The notes below the pieces were generated by a model, which searched no databases, had not been told where the DNA came from, and saw only the letters and a list, made by a program, of their open reading frames with translations. Both the position numbers and the translations under genes were made by a program. Source: Eubacterium limosum (lineage in GTDB: Bacteria > Bacillota > Clostridia > Eubacteriales > Eubacteriaceae). From it: a stretch of 64,000 nucleotides of DNA. This document shows positions 15,755 through 24,226 of the stretch, piece after piece (position 1 is the stretch's first letter; each line of letters opens with the position of its first letter). The DNA lies in NCBI RefSeq assembly GCF_000807675.2, contig NZ_CP019962.1, forward strand, positions 2,542,001 through 2,606,000. The letters run 5' to 3'.

Positions 15755-16707
15755 GGACAGCGTTAATCTATTTACAGGAGAACCCCGGCGGACTGCACCC
15801 GGTATGTGCGGAGCTGGCGGCAAAGGCCGCAGAGCTGGCAGATGATACCGCTGGTGTGCTTATCTGCAGGGAACTGACCGGGGAGCTTATGGCGGCGCTG
15901 CAGAGTAGCGGCCTGAGCCGGGTTTACCTTTACACGCTTCCGGCCGTTTCCGTATTTCGGCAGGAGGCGCACAGGGCGGCTGTAACAGACTGTGTACGAA
16001 GGCTGAAGCCTGAAATCCTGCTCTTTGGAGCGACCCTTGAGGGGCGTTCCCTTGCCCCCATGATCGGGGCGGCCTTTAAGACAGGGGTGACGGCAGACTG
16101 TACAGAGCTTTCGCTAAACAGCGAGGGCCAGCTGATACAGACCCGTCCGGCCTTTGGCGGCCGCATCATGGCCAGTATTCTGACCAGAACCGCGCGCCCC
16201 CAGATCGCCACAGTGCGCCAGGGCGTGTTCAGGGCGCAGCCCCAAGCGGCCGGGGACTGCGAGATCATCCTCTGCCAGCTGCCCGGGGAGCTGCGGCCCC
16301 GGCTGCAGACCGGGGACGATGGCGCCGCGCCGGTTTTAGAACAGGGCAGACGCCCCGTGGTGGTGGCGGTGGGCGGCGGCCTGAAGGACAAGGCCGACCT
16401 TGCGCTGTTTGAACAGCTGGCCCAAAAGCTGGACGCGGACCTGATGTGCTCCCGAGTGCTGGTGGAGCGGGGCTTTCTGCCCCAGGGAAGACAGATCGGA
16501 CTCAGCGGCAGCGCCATCTCGGCAGAGCTGCTGCTGTGCTTTGGCATATCCGGCTCCGTCCAGTTTTTATCGGGTGTTAAGGGCGTTAAGCGCCTTTGCG
16601 CGGTCAATGAGGATCGGGAGGCTGAGATCATGAAAAACGCGGATTATCCGGTGCTGGGCGACCTGTACGGTGTGGCCCGGGCCATGCTTGCGGCAGCGGG
16701 CGATTGA
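15751..16707 (+). CDS. etfA: Electron transfer flavoprotein subunit alpha (module 2)
   Basis: 318 residues from a GTG start that overlaps the EtfB stop by 4 bases and has GGAGG upstream; an ATG nine codons earlier would lie deep inside EtfB. The FAD domain is marked by VVVAVGGGLKDKADLALFEQLA, then RVLVERGFLP, QIGLSGSAISAELLLCFGISGSVQF and VNEDREAEIMKNADY. The usual (S/T)R-A-x-V-D motif is replaced by SRVLVERG. The promoter of the following regulator overlaps its stop codon. Confidence 0.9.
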   Translation: MRTALIYLQENPGGLHPVCAELAAKAAELADDTAGVLICRELTGELMAALQSSGLSRVYLYTLPAVSVFRQEAHRAAVTDCVRRLKPEILLFGATLEGRSLAPMIGAAFKTGVTADCTELSLNSEGQLIQTRPAFGGRIMASILTRTARPQIATVRQGVFRAQPQAAGDCEIILCQLPGELRPRLQTGDDGAAPVLEQGRRPVVVAVGGGLKDKADLALFEQLAQKLDADLMCSRVLVERGFLPQGRQIGLSGSAISAELLLCFGISGSVQFLSGVKGVKRLCAVNEDREAEIMKNADYPVLGDLYGVARAMLAAAGD

Positions 16708-16732
16708 CAAAAGCGGGATGCCGTGCTATTGT
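16704..16732 (+). promoter_or_regulatory. Promoter of the YhfZ-like regulator
   Basis: TTGACA, a 17-base spacer, then TATTGT. The -35 hexamer contains the etfA stop codon TGA. The regulator can therefore be made independently of the operon. Confidence 0.75.
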
Positions 16733-16763
16733 AAAATGATATTGAAAGCATGAGGAAAAACCA

Positions 16764-17693
16764 ATGAAGCCAACCTTTTATAAAAAAACAGGACTCGCCA
16801 CCATTAACATCGCGCGGGATTTTTACACCATGCAGGCCGGCGACCGGGTGCCGACCATCGCGGAGTACACCCAGCGCTTTGAGGTGTCCCGCGGTATTGT
16901 CCAGAAAGCCATTGCCACTCTGGAAGAGGACGCGTGTATCCAAACGCAGAAGAACGGGGTCAAGGGCACCTTCGTGACCGGAATTGACTATGAAAAGCTC
17001 TACCCTTATACCAACTGGGGATCGCTGACCGGTACCATGCCTGTGCCCATGACCATCTCTTTTTCAAGCCTGACCACAGCCATCTGTGAGGAGATGGAGA
17101 AGAGCCCCTTTCCCTTCTCCTTTGCCTATGTCACAGGCTCCGAAAAGCGTCTGGCAGCCCTTAAGGAGATGATTTATGACTTTATCATTGTGTCCAAGAG
17201 CTCGGCAGAGCGCTACCTGAGCGAAAATGATTTTCTGGAAAGGGCCATCGAGCTGACCGGCTGTGTCTATTCCGAGCCCTATGTGCTGTACTTTCTGGAT
17301 GACCAGAAAACAGAGATTGAGGACGGCATGCGCATGGCGGTGGATTGTAACAGCATTGACCAGTACACCATTTCCCAGAAGCTGTGTGAGGGAAAGGATG
17401 TGGCGTTTGTCCAGACGCCTTATGCCAGCTTCAGCGAGCTGCTTGTCAAGAAAAATGTGGACTGCTTTATCTACCGGCGGGACGGCTGGTACAACAATTT
17501 TCAGCCTGACCTCAACCAGCGGGTTGTGGAGCTGCCCGGCTATCCCCTGGAGGAAGTGACCACCCCGGTGATTTTGGTCAACCGTGAAAATTACGGCTTT
17601 AAAAAGCTCCTCTGCCAGTACATCACAGTGGAGAAGACCCATGAAATTCAGGAAAAAGTGATCTCCGGCGAATGTGCTGTCAAGTTTTTTTAG
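16764..17693 (+). CDS. GntR-type transcriptional regulator, YhfZ family
   Basis: 309 residues. An N-terminal winged helix (about residues 10-75) includes MQAGDRVPTIAEYTQRFEVSRGIVQKAIATLEE. It is joined to a periplasmic-binding-protein-like effector domain of the YhfZ C-terminal type (GTMPVPMTISFSSL onward). It is the last gene of the kinase/Etf cluster with a promoter of its own, so it probably controls that operon, perhaps through the paired RTACAAAAAAATRTAC sites in the operon leader. That assignment is inference. It ends just before a palindrome-type terminator shared with the convergent hydrolase gene. Confidence 0.8.
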   Translation: MKPTFYKKTGLATINIARDFYTMQAGDRVPTIAEYTQRFEVSRGIVQKAIATLEEDACIQTQKNGVKGTFVTGIDYEKLYPYTNWGSLTGTMPVPMTISFSSLTTAICEEMEKSPFPFSFAYVTGSEKRLAALKEMIYDFIIVSKSSAERYLSENDFLERAIELTGCVYSEPYVLYFLDDQKTEIEDGMRMAVDCNSIDQYTISQKLCEGKDVAFVQTPYASFSELLVKKNVDCFIYRRDGWYNNFQPDLNQRVVELPGYPLEEVTTPVILVNRENYGFKKLLCQYITVEKTHEIQEKVISGECAVKFF

Positions 17694-17708
17694 AAGGACC
17701 GAAAAAAG

Positions 17709-17733
17709 AACCCGTATCGCGGCGATACGGGTT
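17709..17733. repeat. Dispersed palindrome copy 5, convergent terminator
   Basis: AACCCGTATCG-CGG-CGATACGGGTT followed by CTTTTT on the plus strand and preceded by an A-run. It lies between the convergent regulator and hydrolase genes, so it can terminate both. Confidence 0.9.
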
Positions 17734-17746
17734 CTTTTTGGTTGGC

Positions 17747-18814
17747 TTATAACACACGGCCCAGCGCTTTTAATACGGCCTCCGAAAATTCTTCGGGCCT
17801 GTCAGCAAATGGAATATGCCCTGTGTTCTCAATGGTGATCAATTCCTTAGCCGGCGCGGAGACTGCGTTGTAGTAATCGGCTGTCATACTGTACGGCGTC
17901 GTCCAGTCAAGGTTCCCCGCTACCATTATCACCGGGATCTTATATTTTAGTGTGCGGTCATACAATGAGACCTGCCCCTCAGACAGCAGTGCGCTGTAGA
18001 GCGCACTGTTTGTCTCGATAAGCCTTTTAAAGCTGACCATCCATTTTAAATCGCTAAAGGTCATATAGGGGGAAAACAAACGCAGTGAACCCATCCTGCC
18101 GCTGTACTGGGGCGGCAGATACTTTTCCTTAAGCTGCCGGAGCTTCAGGAAGACAGTAGCCTCTGGCAGACCGAATTTCTGACAGACTAGAATGTTCTCG
18201 AGCATCTCGTTTATTTTCTGCGCATCCTGGGCTCTGCCCGTAAAATCGGCCAGACGTATGGCCTCCTGAGCGGATACCTGCTCAGATTTCCTGAAATCCA
18301 GCATCTGGCTTACAGACAGGTAGGCGGCTGTTTTTTCCGGGTGCTCGCCTGAGTAGATCGCGCCGAGAAAGGTTCCCCAGGAATGTCCCATAAGAATGAT
18401 TTTTTCTTGGTTAAAGTCTGACCGGATATAGTCCACCAGCTCGTCCAGGTCTGAAAGCAATAAATCCAGAGTCGGCTTTTCGGCGGCCTGATTGCGGTAA
18501 TAGGTGTTCCCGCAGCCCCGCTGGTCCCAGTGGACGATTGTGTACGTCTGCTCCAGAGCGGCTTGCCAGCCATAGGAGTAATAGGCCATATTACTGCCCG
18601 GGCCGCCATGAAGTACAAGGATAACCGGATTGGCGCGATCCTGACCGCGTATTTGCAGATACTGCTCAATTCCGCCGATGGGTACAAAGGTGGATTTTTG
18701 CACACTTGTCTCCGAGCGGATTTTGTATTTTTGAGTATTGATAATTTTTCCGATTATGATTGTCAATGTGAGCAGAATGACCAGGGCAATAAATGTGAAC
18801 AGAATTATTTTCAT
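17747..18814 (-). CDS. Alpha/beta hydrolase, membrane-anchored
   Basis: 355 residues. An N-terminal hydrophobic helix (about 3-24) suggests a membrane anchor or uncleaved signal. The alpha/beta hydrolase core has the oxyanion region VLVLHGGPGSNMAYYSYGW, VHWDQRGCGNTYY and the nucleophile elbow GHSWGTFLG. A late Asp (NLDWTTPY) and His (NTGHIPFADRP) complete the triad. The HGGPG and DQRGxG motifs are shared with proline iminopeptidases, but the substrate cannot be told. GGAGG lies upstream of the start. Confidence 0.85.
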   Translation of the reverse strand: MKIILFTFIALVILLTLTIIIGKIINTQKYKIRSETSVQKSTFVPIGGIEQYLQIRGQDRANPVILVLHGGPGSNMAYYSYGWQAALEQTYTIVHWDQRGCGNTYYRNQAAEKPTLDLLLSDLDELVDYIRSDFNQEKIILMGHSWGTFLGAIYSGEHPEKTAAYLSVSQMLDFRKSEQVSAQEAIRLADFTGRAQDAQKINEMLENILVCQKFGLPEATVFLKLRQLKEKYLPPQYSGRMGSLRLFSPYMTFSDLKWMVSFKRLIETNSALYSALLSEGQVSLYDRTLKYKIPVIMVAGNLDWTTPYSMTADYYNAVSAPAKELITIENTGHIPFADRPEEFSEAVLKALGRVL

Positions 18815-18946
18815 TTTTTATTCCTCCACGTTGAGTATACAGGGATTAAAATCTTTTTGTCAAGCGTTTTAAAAAGCTTTTTCTGAATGTTAAGGGCTGC
18901 TGAACACAGAATAAAGATATGTAATAATAAAAATTAAATAATATAC

Positions 18947-18976
18947 TTTACAAAATGATATTATACGTTGTATAAT
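18947..18976 (+). promoter_or_regulatory. Promoter of padR operon
   Basis: TTTACA, an 18-base spacer, then TATAAT. The -10 hexamer lies inside the right arm of a perfect 13-bp inverted repeat, so the operator covers the promoter. Confidence 0.8.
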
Positions 18977-18982
18977 ATCATT
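18954..18982. promoter_or_regulatory. PadR operator, perfect 13-bp inverted repeat
   Basis: AATGATATTATAC, GTT, then the exact reverse complement GTATAATATCATT. It is centred between -35 and -10 of the promoter, which fits autorepression by the PadR protein encoded 27 bases downstream. Confidence 0.8.
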
Positions 18983-19009
18983 AACGATATAAAGAAAGGA
19001 GATGCGAGG

Positions 19010-19333
19010 ATGATTTTTCAATTAGGCTCCGCACTTCTGGACGCCTGTGTGCTGGCTGTGCTCTCAGAGGAGGACGCTTACGGCTACAGCCTGACACAGC
19101 GGGTTAAGAGTGTGCTGGATATTTCAGAATCCACCCTTTACCCGGTGCTCAGGCGTCTGCAAAAGGAAAAGCACCTGGCCACCTACGATAAGCCCTTTCA
19201 GGGGCGTAATCGCCGCTATTACGCCATTACGGAAAGCGGAAGGGCCAAGTTGGAAGAATACCGGGAAGAGTGGGATATTTACAAGGAAAAAATAGATTCG
19301 CTTCTGATAGGAGGTGGCGAGAATGAATCGTGA
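19010..19333 (+). CDS. PadR family transcriptional regulator
   Basis: 107 residues, a single PadR winged helix: LLDACVLAVLSEEDAYGYSLTQRV...ISESTLYPVLRRLQKEKHLATYD...GRNRRYYAITESGRAKLEEY. The start is set by AAGGAGATGCGAGG; an upstream in-frame ATG would place the start inside the operator and promoter. It heads a three-gene operon with DUF1700 and DUF4097 proteins, a common Firmicute arrangement linked to envelope stress. It overlaps the next gene by 11 bases and probably represses its own operon. Confidence 0.92.
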   Translation: MIFQLGSALLDACVLAVLSEEDAYGYSLTQRVKSVLDISESTLYPVLRRLQKEKHLATYDKPFQGRNRRYYAITESGRAKLEEYREEWDIYKEKIDSLLIGGGENES

Positions 19334-19895
19334 AGAGTATATGGCAGCGCTGGAAAAGCACTTGAGAAAGCTGCCAAGGGATGAAATGGAAAACGCCCTG
19401 GTGTATTATAATGAATATTTTGATGACGCCGGACCGGAAAATGAGGACAGGGTCATCGGAGAGCTGGGCTCGCCGGCCAAGCTGGCCGCGCAGCTGCGCA
19501 GCGAGTATGCCCTGAAGGGAAATGAGCAGGAGAAAAAGAAAATGCCTGTGGTGCTGGTTGTGATCTTATCCATCTTCGCGGCCCCCATTGCCCTGCCGCT
19601 GGTCATTGTGGCCGCGGCTTTGGTATTTGTGCTGATGGTCGTGGTTTTCAGTTTCCTGTTCGCCTTTGTGGTGACAGCGGCGGCTCTGGTTTTAGGCGGC
19701 TTTCTCTGGATGGTGATCGGGCTGGTTCTGATCTTCCAGAGCCCGGAAGCCACCGTGTTTTATGTGGGCAGCGGCGCCTTTGCCCTCGGGCTCGGCATTT
19801 TGCTGGGCGTGGGCATGTACCGGCTCATCCCCTGGGTCATCAATGGCTTTAAACGGATGGCGGAAGCTATTTTGGAATGGAGGAAAAACGCATGA
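19323..19895 (+). CDS. DUF1700 (HAAS domain) membrane protein
   Basis: 190 residues. The N-terminal HAAS domain (MNREEYMAALEKHLRKLPRDEMENALVYYNEYFDDAG...ELGSPAKLAAQL) covers about residues 1-60. Three or four hydrophobic segments fill the rest, so it is an inner-membrane protein. The family's role is not established; it is usually encoded between padR and a DUF4097 gene, as here. The ATG preceded by GGAGGTGG is chosen over an upstream GTG. It overlaps DUF4097 by 4 bases. Confidence 0.88.
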   Translation: MNREEYMAALEKHLRKLPRDEMENALVYYNEYFDDAGPENEDRVIGELGSPAKLAAQLRSEYALKGNEQEKKKMPVVLVVILSIFAAPIALPLVIVAAALVFVLMVVVFSFLFAFVVTAAALVLGGFLWMVIGLVLIFQSPEATVFYVGSGAFALGLGILLGVGMYRLIPWVINGFKRMAEAILEWRKNA

Positions 19896-20929
19896 AATTC
19901 GATTCGAAAAAGCTCTTGAAAATTGGCGGGATTCTGACAGCCGGCGGACTTTTGCTCGCTGGGGTCGGCATGCTCCTCGGCGGCATGACCTCCACCTATA
20001 TCGACGGCAAGGGAATCCATGTGATGAAATATGAGGAGAAAAAGCTGGAATACCAGAAGATCCCCGGTAAAATAGAGAACCTTGACATTGATTTTTCACT
20101 GGCAGACCTGGAAATAATCCTGGCCGATGAAAACGCCATTGAGGCCGTCTACTATGAGGACTCTGCAAAGCCTGAGATCCATCAGGACGGGAACACCACC
20201 ACCATCACCAGCAAGAGCCAGGAAGAAAACCGCGTGGTTTTTATGGGCGTCGGCAACCTTTACGGCAATTCAAAAATCAAGGTTTACCTGGACAAAAAGG
20301 AAACAGGCCAGTCTCTGGACGCCAAGGTGGATAATGGCAAGATCCAGTTTAACGGCCCCAGGGCCTTTAAGGCACTGTCGCTTCAGAACCATCTGGGCAG
20401 TGTGGACATGGCCTCTGTCAAAGCAGACAGCGTGTATATAAAGCTGGACAATGGTGATCTGGACGTGAGTGATGTTGAGTCCAAAAGCTTTACAGTAGAG
20501 AACCATCTCGGGAAAATAAAGGCGGCCAATATCCGCGCCGATGAGGGAAGCATTAAAAACGACAATGGAAAAATCACCCTGACAGACAGCACCTATACCA
20601 TGCTGACCGCGGAAGACCACCTTGGCGATATTATCGGCGAGGGGTTAAACATCAAGGGCGGCCAGTTTAAAAACGACAACGGCAAGATCAGCCTGAGCGG
20701 CGCCATTGAGGGAGCGATCAACGTGACGGCCCATCTGGGCGACGTGAACATCAAGACCAGTATCCCCCGGGAGACAGCCGGCTACCAGCTGAGCACCAGC
20801 CTGGGCAAGGTTGAGGTCGACGGCGCAAAATATGAAGAGGCAGTCCGGGATGAAAACCAGAGCGGTACCAGCCGCTTTGTCATCAACAATAACAACGGCG
20901 ATATTCGTCTGGATTTCGGACAGCAGTAA
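19892..20929 (+). CDS. DUF4097 family beta-strand repeat protein
   Basis: 345 residues. An N-terminal hydrophobic segment (about 10-32, ILTAGGLLLAGVGMLLGG) anchors the protein or acts as a signal. The rest is a right-handed beta-helix-like series of repeats with the recurring pattern NHLGxV/I..A...D...KNDNGKI, for example ENHLGKIKAANIRAD, EDHLGDIIGEGLNI and AHLGDVNIKTSI. Probably extracytoplasmic. It is the last gene of the padR operon, followed by a palindrome-type terminator. Confidence 0.88.
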   Translation: MKFDSKKLLKIGGILTAGGLLLAGVGMLLGGMTSTYIDGKGIHVMKYEEKKLEYQKIPGKIENLDIDFSLADLEIILADENAIEAVYYEDSAKPEIHQDGNTTTITSKSQEENRVVFMGVGNLYGNSKIKVYLDKKETGQSLDAKVDNGKIQFNGPRAFKALSLQNHLGSVDMASVKADSVYIKLDNGDLDVSDVESKSFTVENHLGKIKAANIRADEGSIKNDNGKITLTDSTYTMLTAEDHLGDIIGEGLNIKGGQFKNDNGKISLSGAIEGAINVTAHLGDVNIKTSIPRETAGYQLSTSLGKVEVDGAKYEEAVRDENQSGTSRFVINNNNGDIRLDFGQQ

Positions 20930-20944
20930 GCGGTTTTATCAATC

Positions 20945-20969
20945 AACCCGTATCGCGGCGATACGGGTT
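20945..20969. repeat. Dispersed palindrome copy 6
   Basis: AACCCGTATCG-CGG-CGATACGGGTT followed by GATTTTT, 16 bases after the DUF4097 stop. Likely the operon terminator. Confidence 0.9.
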
Positions 20970-21081
20970 GATTTTTGCGTTGCGGCCGAAATTCAGGGTA
21001 CATGCTATAGGGTATGGTTAAAAAATGTCAAAAATGATCCATGTTCTGACATATTTGATCATAGGAACCTTAGCCGTAAAA

Positions 21082-21090
21082 TGGTATAAT
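21082..21090 (+). promoter_or_regulatory. Extended -10 promoter of radical SAM gene
   Basis: TGGTATAAT lies 31 bases before the start codon. No good -35 is seen at 17 bases; the extended -10 may compensate. Confidence 0.6.
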
Positions 21091-21120
21091 TTTAACATCA
21101 AAGACAGGAGTGAAGCTTAC

Positions 21121-21738
21121 ATGGTCATTACCTATGAAACAGAGAGTACGGCCTATAAAGATAAAAATGCACTGTACGTGAACGCCACCAACCGCTGCAA
21201 TAACCGCTGCGTGTTCTGCCACCGGTTTAACCGGGAGGAGGAGGCCAGCCGTATGGACGAGCTGTGGCTTGAGCGGGAGCCGACAGTGGAGGAAATTCTA
21301 TCCGATATCCGCGCGCGGGATATGGCAAAGTATGACGAGGTCGTCTTTTGCGGCTACGGAGAGCCGACCTGCCGCCTGAAGGACATTCTTGCGATCGCGC
21401 GGGTGCTGAAGCAGGAATACGGCGTGGCAGTCCGGCTGAACACCAACGGCCTGGCCGACACCCTGTACGGTGAGGATGTCACCCCCTGGCTGGCCGGCCT
21501 GGTGGACGTGGTATCTGTGAGCCTGAATGCGCCAGACGCAGAGGAATACAACGCCCTGTGCCGCCCCCAGGCAGAGGACGCCTTTGAGCACATGCTCCGC
21601 TTCGCGAAAAACGCCGCGCGTTTTGCCAAGGTCTATATGACCATTATCGACACCATGAGCGAGGAGGGCCAGACCGCCTGCCTGCGGATCGCGGAGGAAT
21701 CCGGCGCATCGCTTAAGGTACGCCACTACCTGCGGTGA
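21121..21738 (+). CDS. TatD-associated radical SAM protein
   Basis: 205 residues. The radical SAM cysteines are in NALYVNATNRCNNRCVFCHR (C-x3-C-x2-C), followed by EVVFCGYGEPTCR and VRLNTNGLAD. This matches the small family often encoded beside TatD nucleases, although no tatD gene is present here. The reaction is unknown. The start is chosen at AGGAGTG with proper spacing; the upstream extension covers the promoter. A short terminator follows. Confidence 0.85.
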   Translation: MVITYETESTAYKDKNALYVNATNRCNNRCVFCHRFNREEEASRMDELWLEREPTVEEILSDIRARDMAKYDEVVFCGYGEPTCRLKDILAIARVLKQEYGVAVRLNTNGLADTLYGEDVTPWLAGLVDVVSVSLNAPDAEEYNALCRPQAEDAFEHMLRFAKNAARFAKVYMTIIDTMSEEGQTACLRIAEESGASLKVRHYLR

Positions 21739-21753
21739 GATGATGGAGCGGTA

Positions 21754-21783
21754 AAAAAGGGCTGCCTGCGGGCGGCTTTTTTT
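21754..21783 (+). terminator. Intrinsic terminator after radical SAM gene
   Basis: GCTGCC-TGCG-GGCGGC stem (one G-U pair) preceded by an A-run and followed by seven T. Confidence 0.8.
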
Positions 21784-21833
21784 GATTGGGCAAATTTGTT
21801 AAAGAAAAGGACAAAAATAAGGGAGAACAGATA

Positions 21834-21842
21834 TGATATAAT
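21834..21842 (+). promoter_or_regulatory. Extended -10 promoter of sensor kinase operon
   Basis: TGATATAAT is an extended -10 element located 22 bases before the sensor-kinase start codon. Confidence 0.5.
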
Positions 21843-21864
21843 CTTCAGCAAAGGAGGGATTGGT

Positions 21865-23385
21865 ATGGCGGTTCAGGTAATGGAGTGGGGTTATATAGAC
21901 TGGAAACATGTCAAGACAGAGAATAACCCAAGACAAAATATGAATATTGGCATTGTGGTGATCGAGCCCGGCAGACATCTGGCCGAGCATGTGCATTACG
22001 GGCAGGAGCAGCTGCTTTACGTGCTGCAGGGCAGGGGCATTTACTACATCAACGGTGAGCGCATCGAGCCTGAGCCCGGGCAGATCTTCTATATGGAGGC
22101 CGGAAGCTCCCATGAGGTTTACAACCCCACCGACGGGCAGATAAGGGAGCTGCTGGTCTCCAACCCCGTATACGGCGCAGAGGAGATCTCCATCGATACC
22201 CTGGTAAACCTGGGAGCGCCGTCAGACGATACCCTGTACGCGGCTGTGGAGGGCGTGCGCCAGCAGTCCATCGACCCGCTCAACCTGCCCCTGACCATCT
22301 ACGACACTGCGGGCAAGACGGTGCTGCAGACCAGCTGTTTTCCGGATTATTGCACAGAGCACTGCAACCCGCTGGCCAACAGTGGCTGTCCCTGCCGCGG
22401 CATGGGGCAGTCAAACCTGAGCGAGCCCTGGGAATACCGCCAGTTTGTCTGCCCCTACGGCCTGACCCTGTACCAGCAGCCCATCGTGCATGAAAACCGG
22501 TGCATCGGTGTGATTCAGGGCGGTTATATCCTGCTGTCCACCATGAAAAGCGAGGGCAAGACCAGCGACCGCACCGAGGAGCTGTACGATACGCCGGAGA
22601 GCACAGCCCTGAGCATCCGCATGCTGCTCAGGAGGATTGCCGAGCATATTGTGAGTTTCTGCGTGTTCAGTGATGCCCGCAGGGTGCTGGAGGCCAAGGA
22701 GCGGGATATTGACGACGCCCAGCAATACAGCAAACGCCTGGAGAAAAACCTCAAGGCCGCCCAGAATATCGTGACCGACCTGCGCATCAACCACCATTTC
22801 CTGTTCAACACCCTGAACTGCATGGCGGGCATGGCGCTGGATAAGGACGCCGAGGAGCTGTACGATGCCATCATCGACCTGTCCAAGATGTTCCGCTACA
22901 CCACCAAGACCAAGGAGCAGTTTGTGCCCTTCAGCCATGAGGCGGCCTACCTGAAAACCTACCTGAAGCTCCAGAAGCTGCGCTACGAGGACAGCCTTCA
23001 GGTTGACATCAAAATCAATGCCCAGCTCGACGACTGGCTGGTGCCCTTTAACTTTCTGCAGCCCATCGCCGAGAATGCCTTCACCCACGGCTTTGACACC
23101 AACAACCTGAAAAGACGGCTGTCCATCACCGCGCAGCCCAGCGGCAGCAAGGTGCTGATTTCCATTTATAACAACGGCGCGGTCATTGATTACGGCACCC
23201 TGAACCGTATAAACGACAGCCTGCCCTCGGGCAGCGAGCATGGCCTGTCGCTGATCTACGCCAAGCTGAAAATGCGCTTCGGCCCGGATTTTTCAATGAA
23301 TGTGTATTCCGATGAGCGCATTGGGACATGGATTATTCTGGAATTACCCTACTCATATCAGAAAGAAGTGGAGAACGATGATTAA
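21865..23385 (+). CDS. Cupin-PocR sensor histidine kinase (LytS/YesM type)
   Basis: 506 residues with no membrane segment, so cytosolic. Domain order: a cupin (about 27-95, HLAEHVHYGQEQLLYVLQGRG), a PocR ligand domain (about 130-285) with its cysteine cluster CFPDYCTEHCNPLANSGCPC, a coiled coil, then a His kinase domain with LRINHHFLFNTLN near residue 310 and an ATPase domain to the end. The QINPHFLFN motif reads INHHFLFN. PocR domains bind small polyols or hydrocarbon-like ligands. The start follows AAAGGAGGG. It overlaps the response regulator by 8 bases. The adjacent SHMT-like and symporter genes are plausible targets. Confidence 0.88.
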   Translation: MAVQVMEWGYIDWKHVKTENNPRQNMNIGIVVIEPGRHLAEHVHYGQEQLLYVLQGRGIYYINGERIEPEPGQIFYMEAGSSHEVYNPTDGQIRELLVSNPVYGAEEISIDTLVNLGAPSDDTLYAAVEGVRQQSIDPLNLPLTIYDTAGKTVLQTSCFPDYCTEHCNPLANSGCPCRGMGQSNLSEPWEYRQFVCPYGLTLYQQPIVHENRCIGVIQGGYILLSTMKSEGKTSDRTEELYDTPESTALSIRMLLRRIAEHIVSFCVFSDARRVLEAKERDIDDAQQYSKRLEKNLKAAQNIVTDLRINHHFLFNTLNCMAGMALDKDAEELYDAIIDLSKMFRYTTKTKEQFVPFSHEAAYLKTYLKLQKLRYEDSLQVDIKINAQLDDWLVPFNFLQPIAENAFTHGFDTNNLKRRLSITAQPSGSKVLISIYNNGAVIDYGTLNRINDSLPSGSEHGLSLIYAKLKMRFGPDFSMNVYSDERIGTWIILELPYSYQKEVENDD

Positions 23386-24067
23386 AGTGGTTATCGCGGA
23401 CGATGAAAAGGCCGTTTCAAAGATTATACAGCATTTTATTGAGCGGGAGAAGCTGCCGCTTCAGGTTGAGGGCATTGCCCTTGACGGAGAGAGCGCTCTG
23501 CAGATGATCCGCAAAAAGGAGCCGGATCTGGTTTTTCTGGACATCAAGATGCCCCTCATGGACGGCTTTGAGGTCATGGAAGCTCTGGAGGCCCTTCAGA
23601 TGGATGTAAAGATTGTGGTCATCACCGCTTACGAGTCCTTCGAGTATGCCCAGCGGGCCCTGCGCATGGGCGCCAGGGACATCATCCTCAAGCCCATCGA
23701 GTACGAGCAGTTTACCCAGGCCCTGCTCCGGTCTGTGGGATGGAATTTTACAGGCAATGATCTGGTCAATCAGGTGCTGGAGTACATCCACACCCATTTC
23801 AGCGATAAGATTGAGCTACAGCTGCTGTCGGAGCAGTTTCACGTAACGGCCAGCTACCTGTCCAAACAGTTTAAGCGCTATGTGGATACCAACCTCATCA
23901 GCTATGTGAATAAAATCCGGATTGAGCATGCGGTCGACCTGCTGAAGAACGGATCCTACAGTATACAGGAGGTGGCCAAACAGGCAGGCTATGAGAATGT
24001 AAATTATTTTTATAAAAAGTTCAAGGAGCAGACCGGGCACATGCCGTCAGATTATCTGAAAAAATAA
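23378..24067 (+). CDS. Response regulator with AraC-type DNA-binding domain (YesN-like)
   Basis: 229 residues. The receiver domain (about 1-120) has ADDEKAV, the phosphoacceptor in LVFLDIKMPLMDGFEV and VVITAYESFEYAQRALRMGARDIILKP. A two-helix AraC domain (about 128-229) reads LSEQFHVTASYLSKQFKRYV and IQEVAKQAGYENVNYFYKKFKEQTGHMPSDY. It is the partner of the overlapping cupin-PocR kinase. The ATG after GAGAACG is preferred; longer starts lie inside the kinase gene. Confidence 0.92.
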   Translation: MIKVVIADDEKAVSKIIQHFIEREKLPLQVEGIALDGESALQMIRKKEPDLVFLDIKMPLMDGFEVMEALEALQMDVKIVVITAYESFEYAQRALRMGARDIILKPIEYEQFTQALLRSVGWNFTGNDLVNQVLEYIHTHFSDKIELQLLSEQFHVTASYLSKQFKRYVDTNLISYVNKIRIEHAVDLLKNGSYSIQEVAKQAGYENVNYFYKKFKEQTGHMPSDYLKK

Positions 24068-24075
24068 AAAACATA

Positions 24076-24110
24076 AGCTGTCACAATATTATGGTGACAG
24101 CTATTTTTAT
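24076..24110 (+). terminator. Terminator of two-component operon
   Basis: Perfect 9-bp stem AGCTGTCAC/GTGACAGCT with a 9-base AT loop followed by ATTTTTAT. Confidence 0.85.
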
Positions 24111-24226
24111 ATCAACTGGATAAAAATGATCAGGAAACCGACAATTCTCTTCATAGATCGTACTTTGTAATCGTGTTAGAATGAGATCATCGAAAACAAA
24201 CACAGAGAACAAAGTGAGGTATTGAA

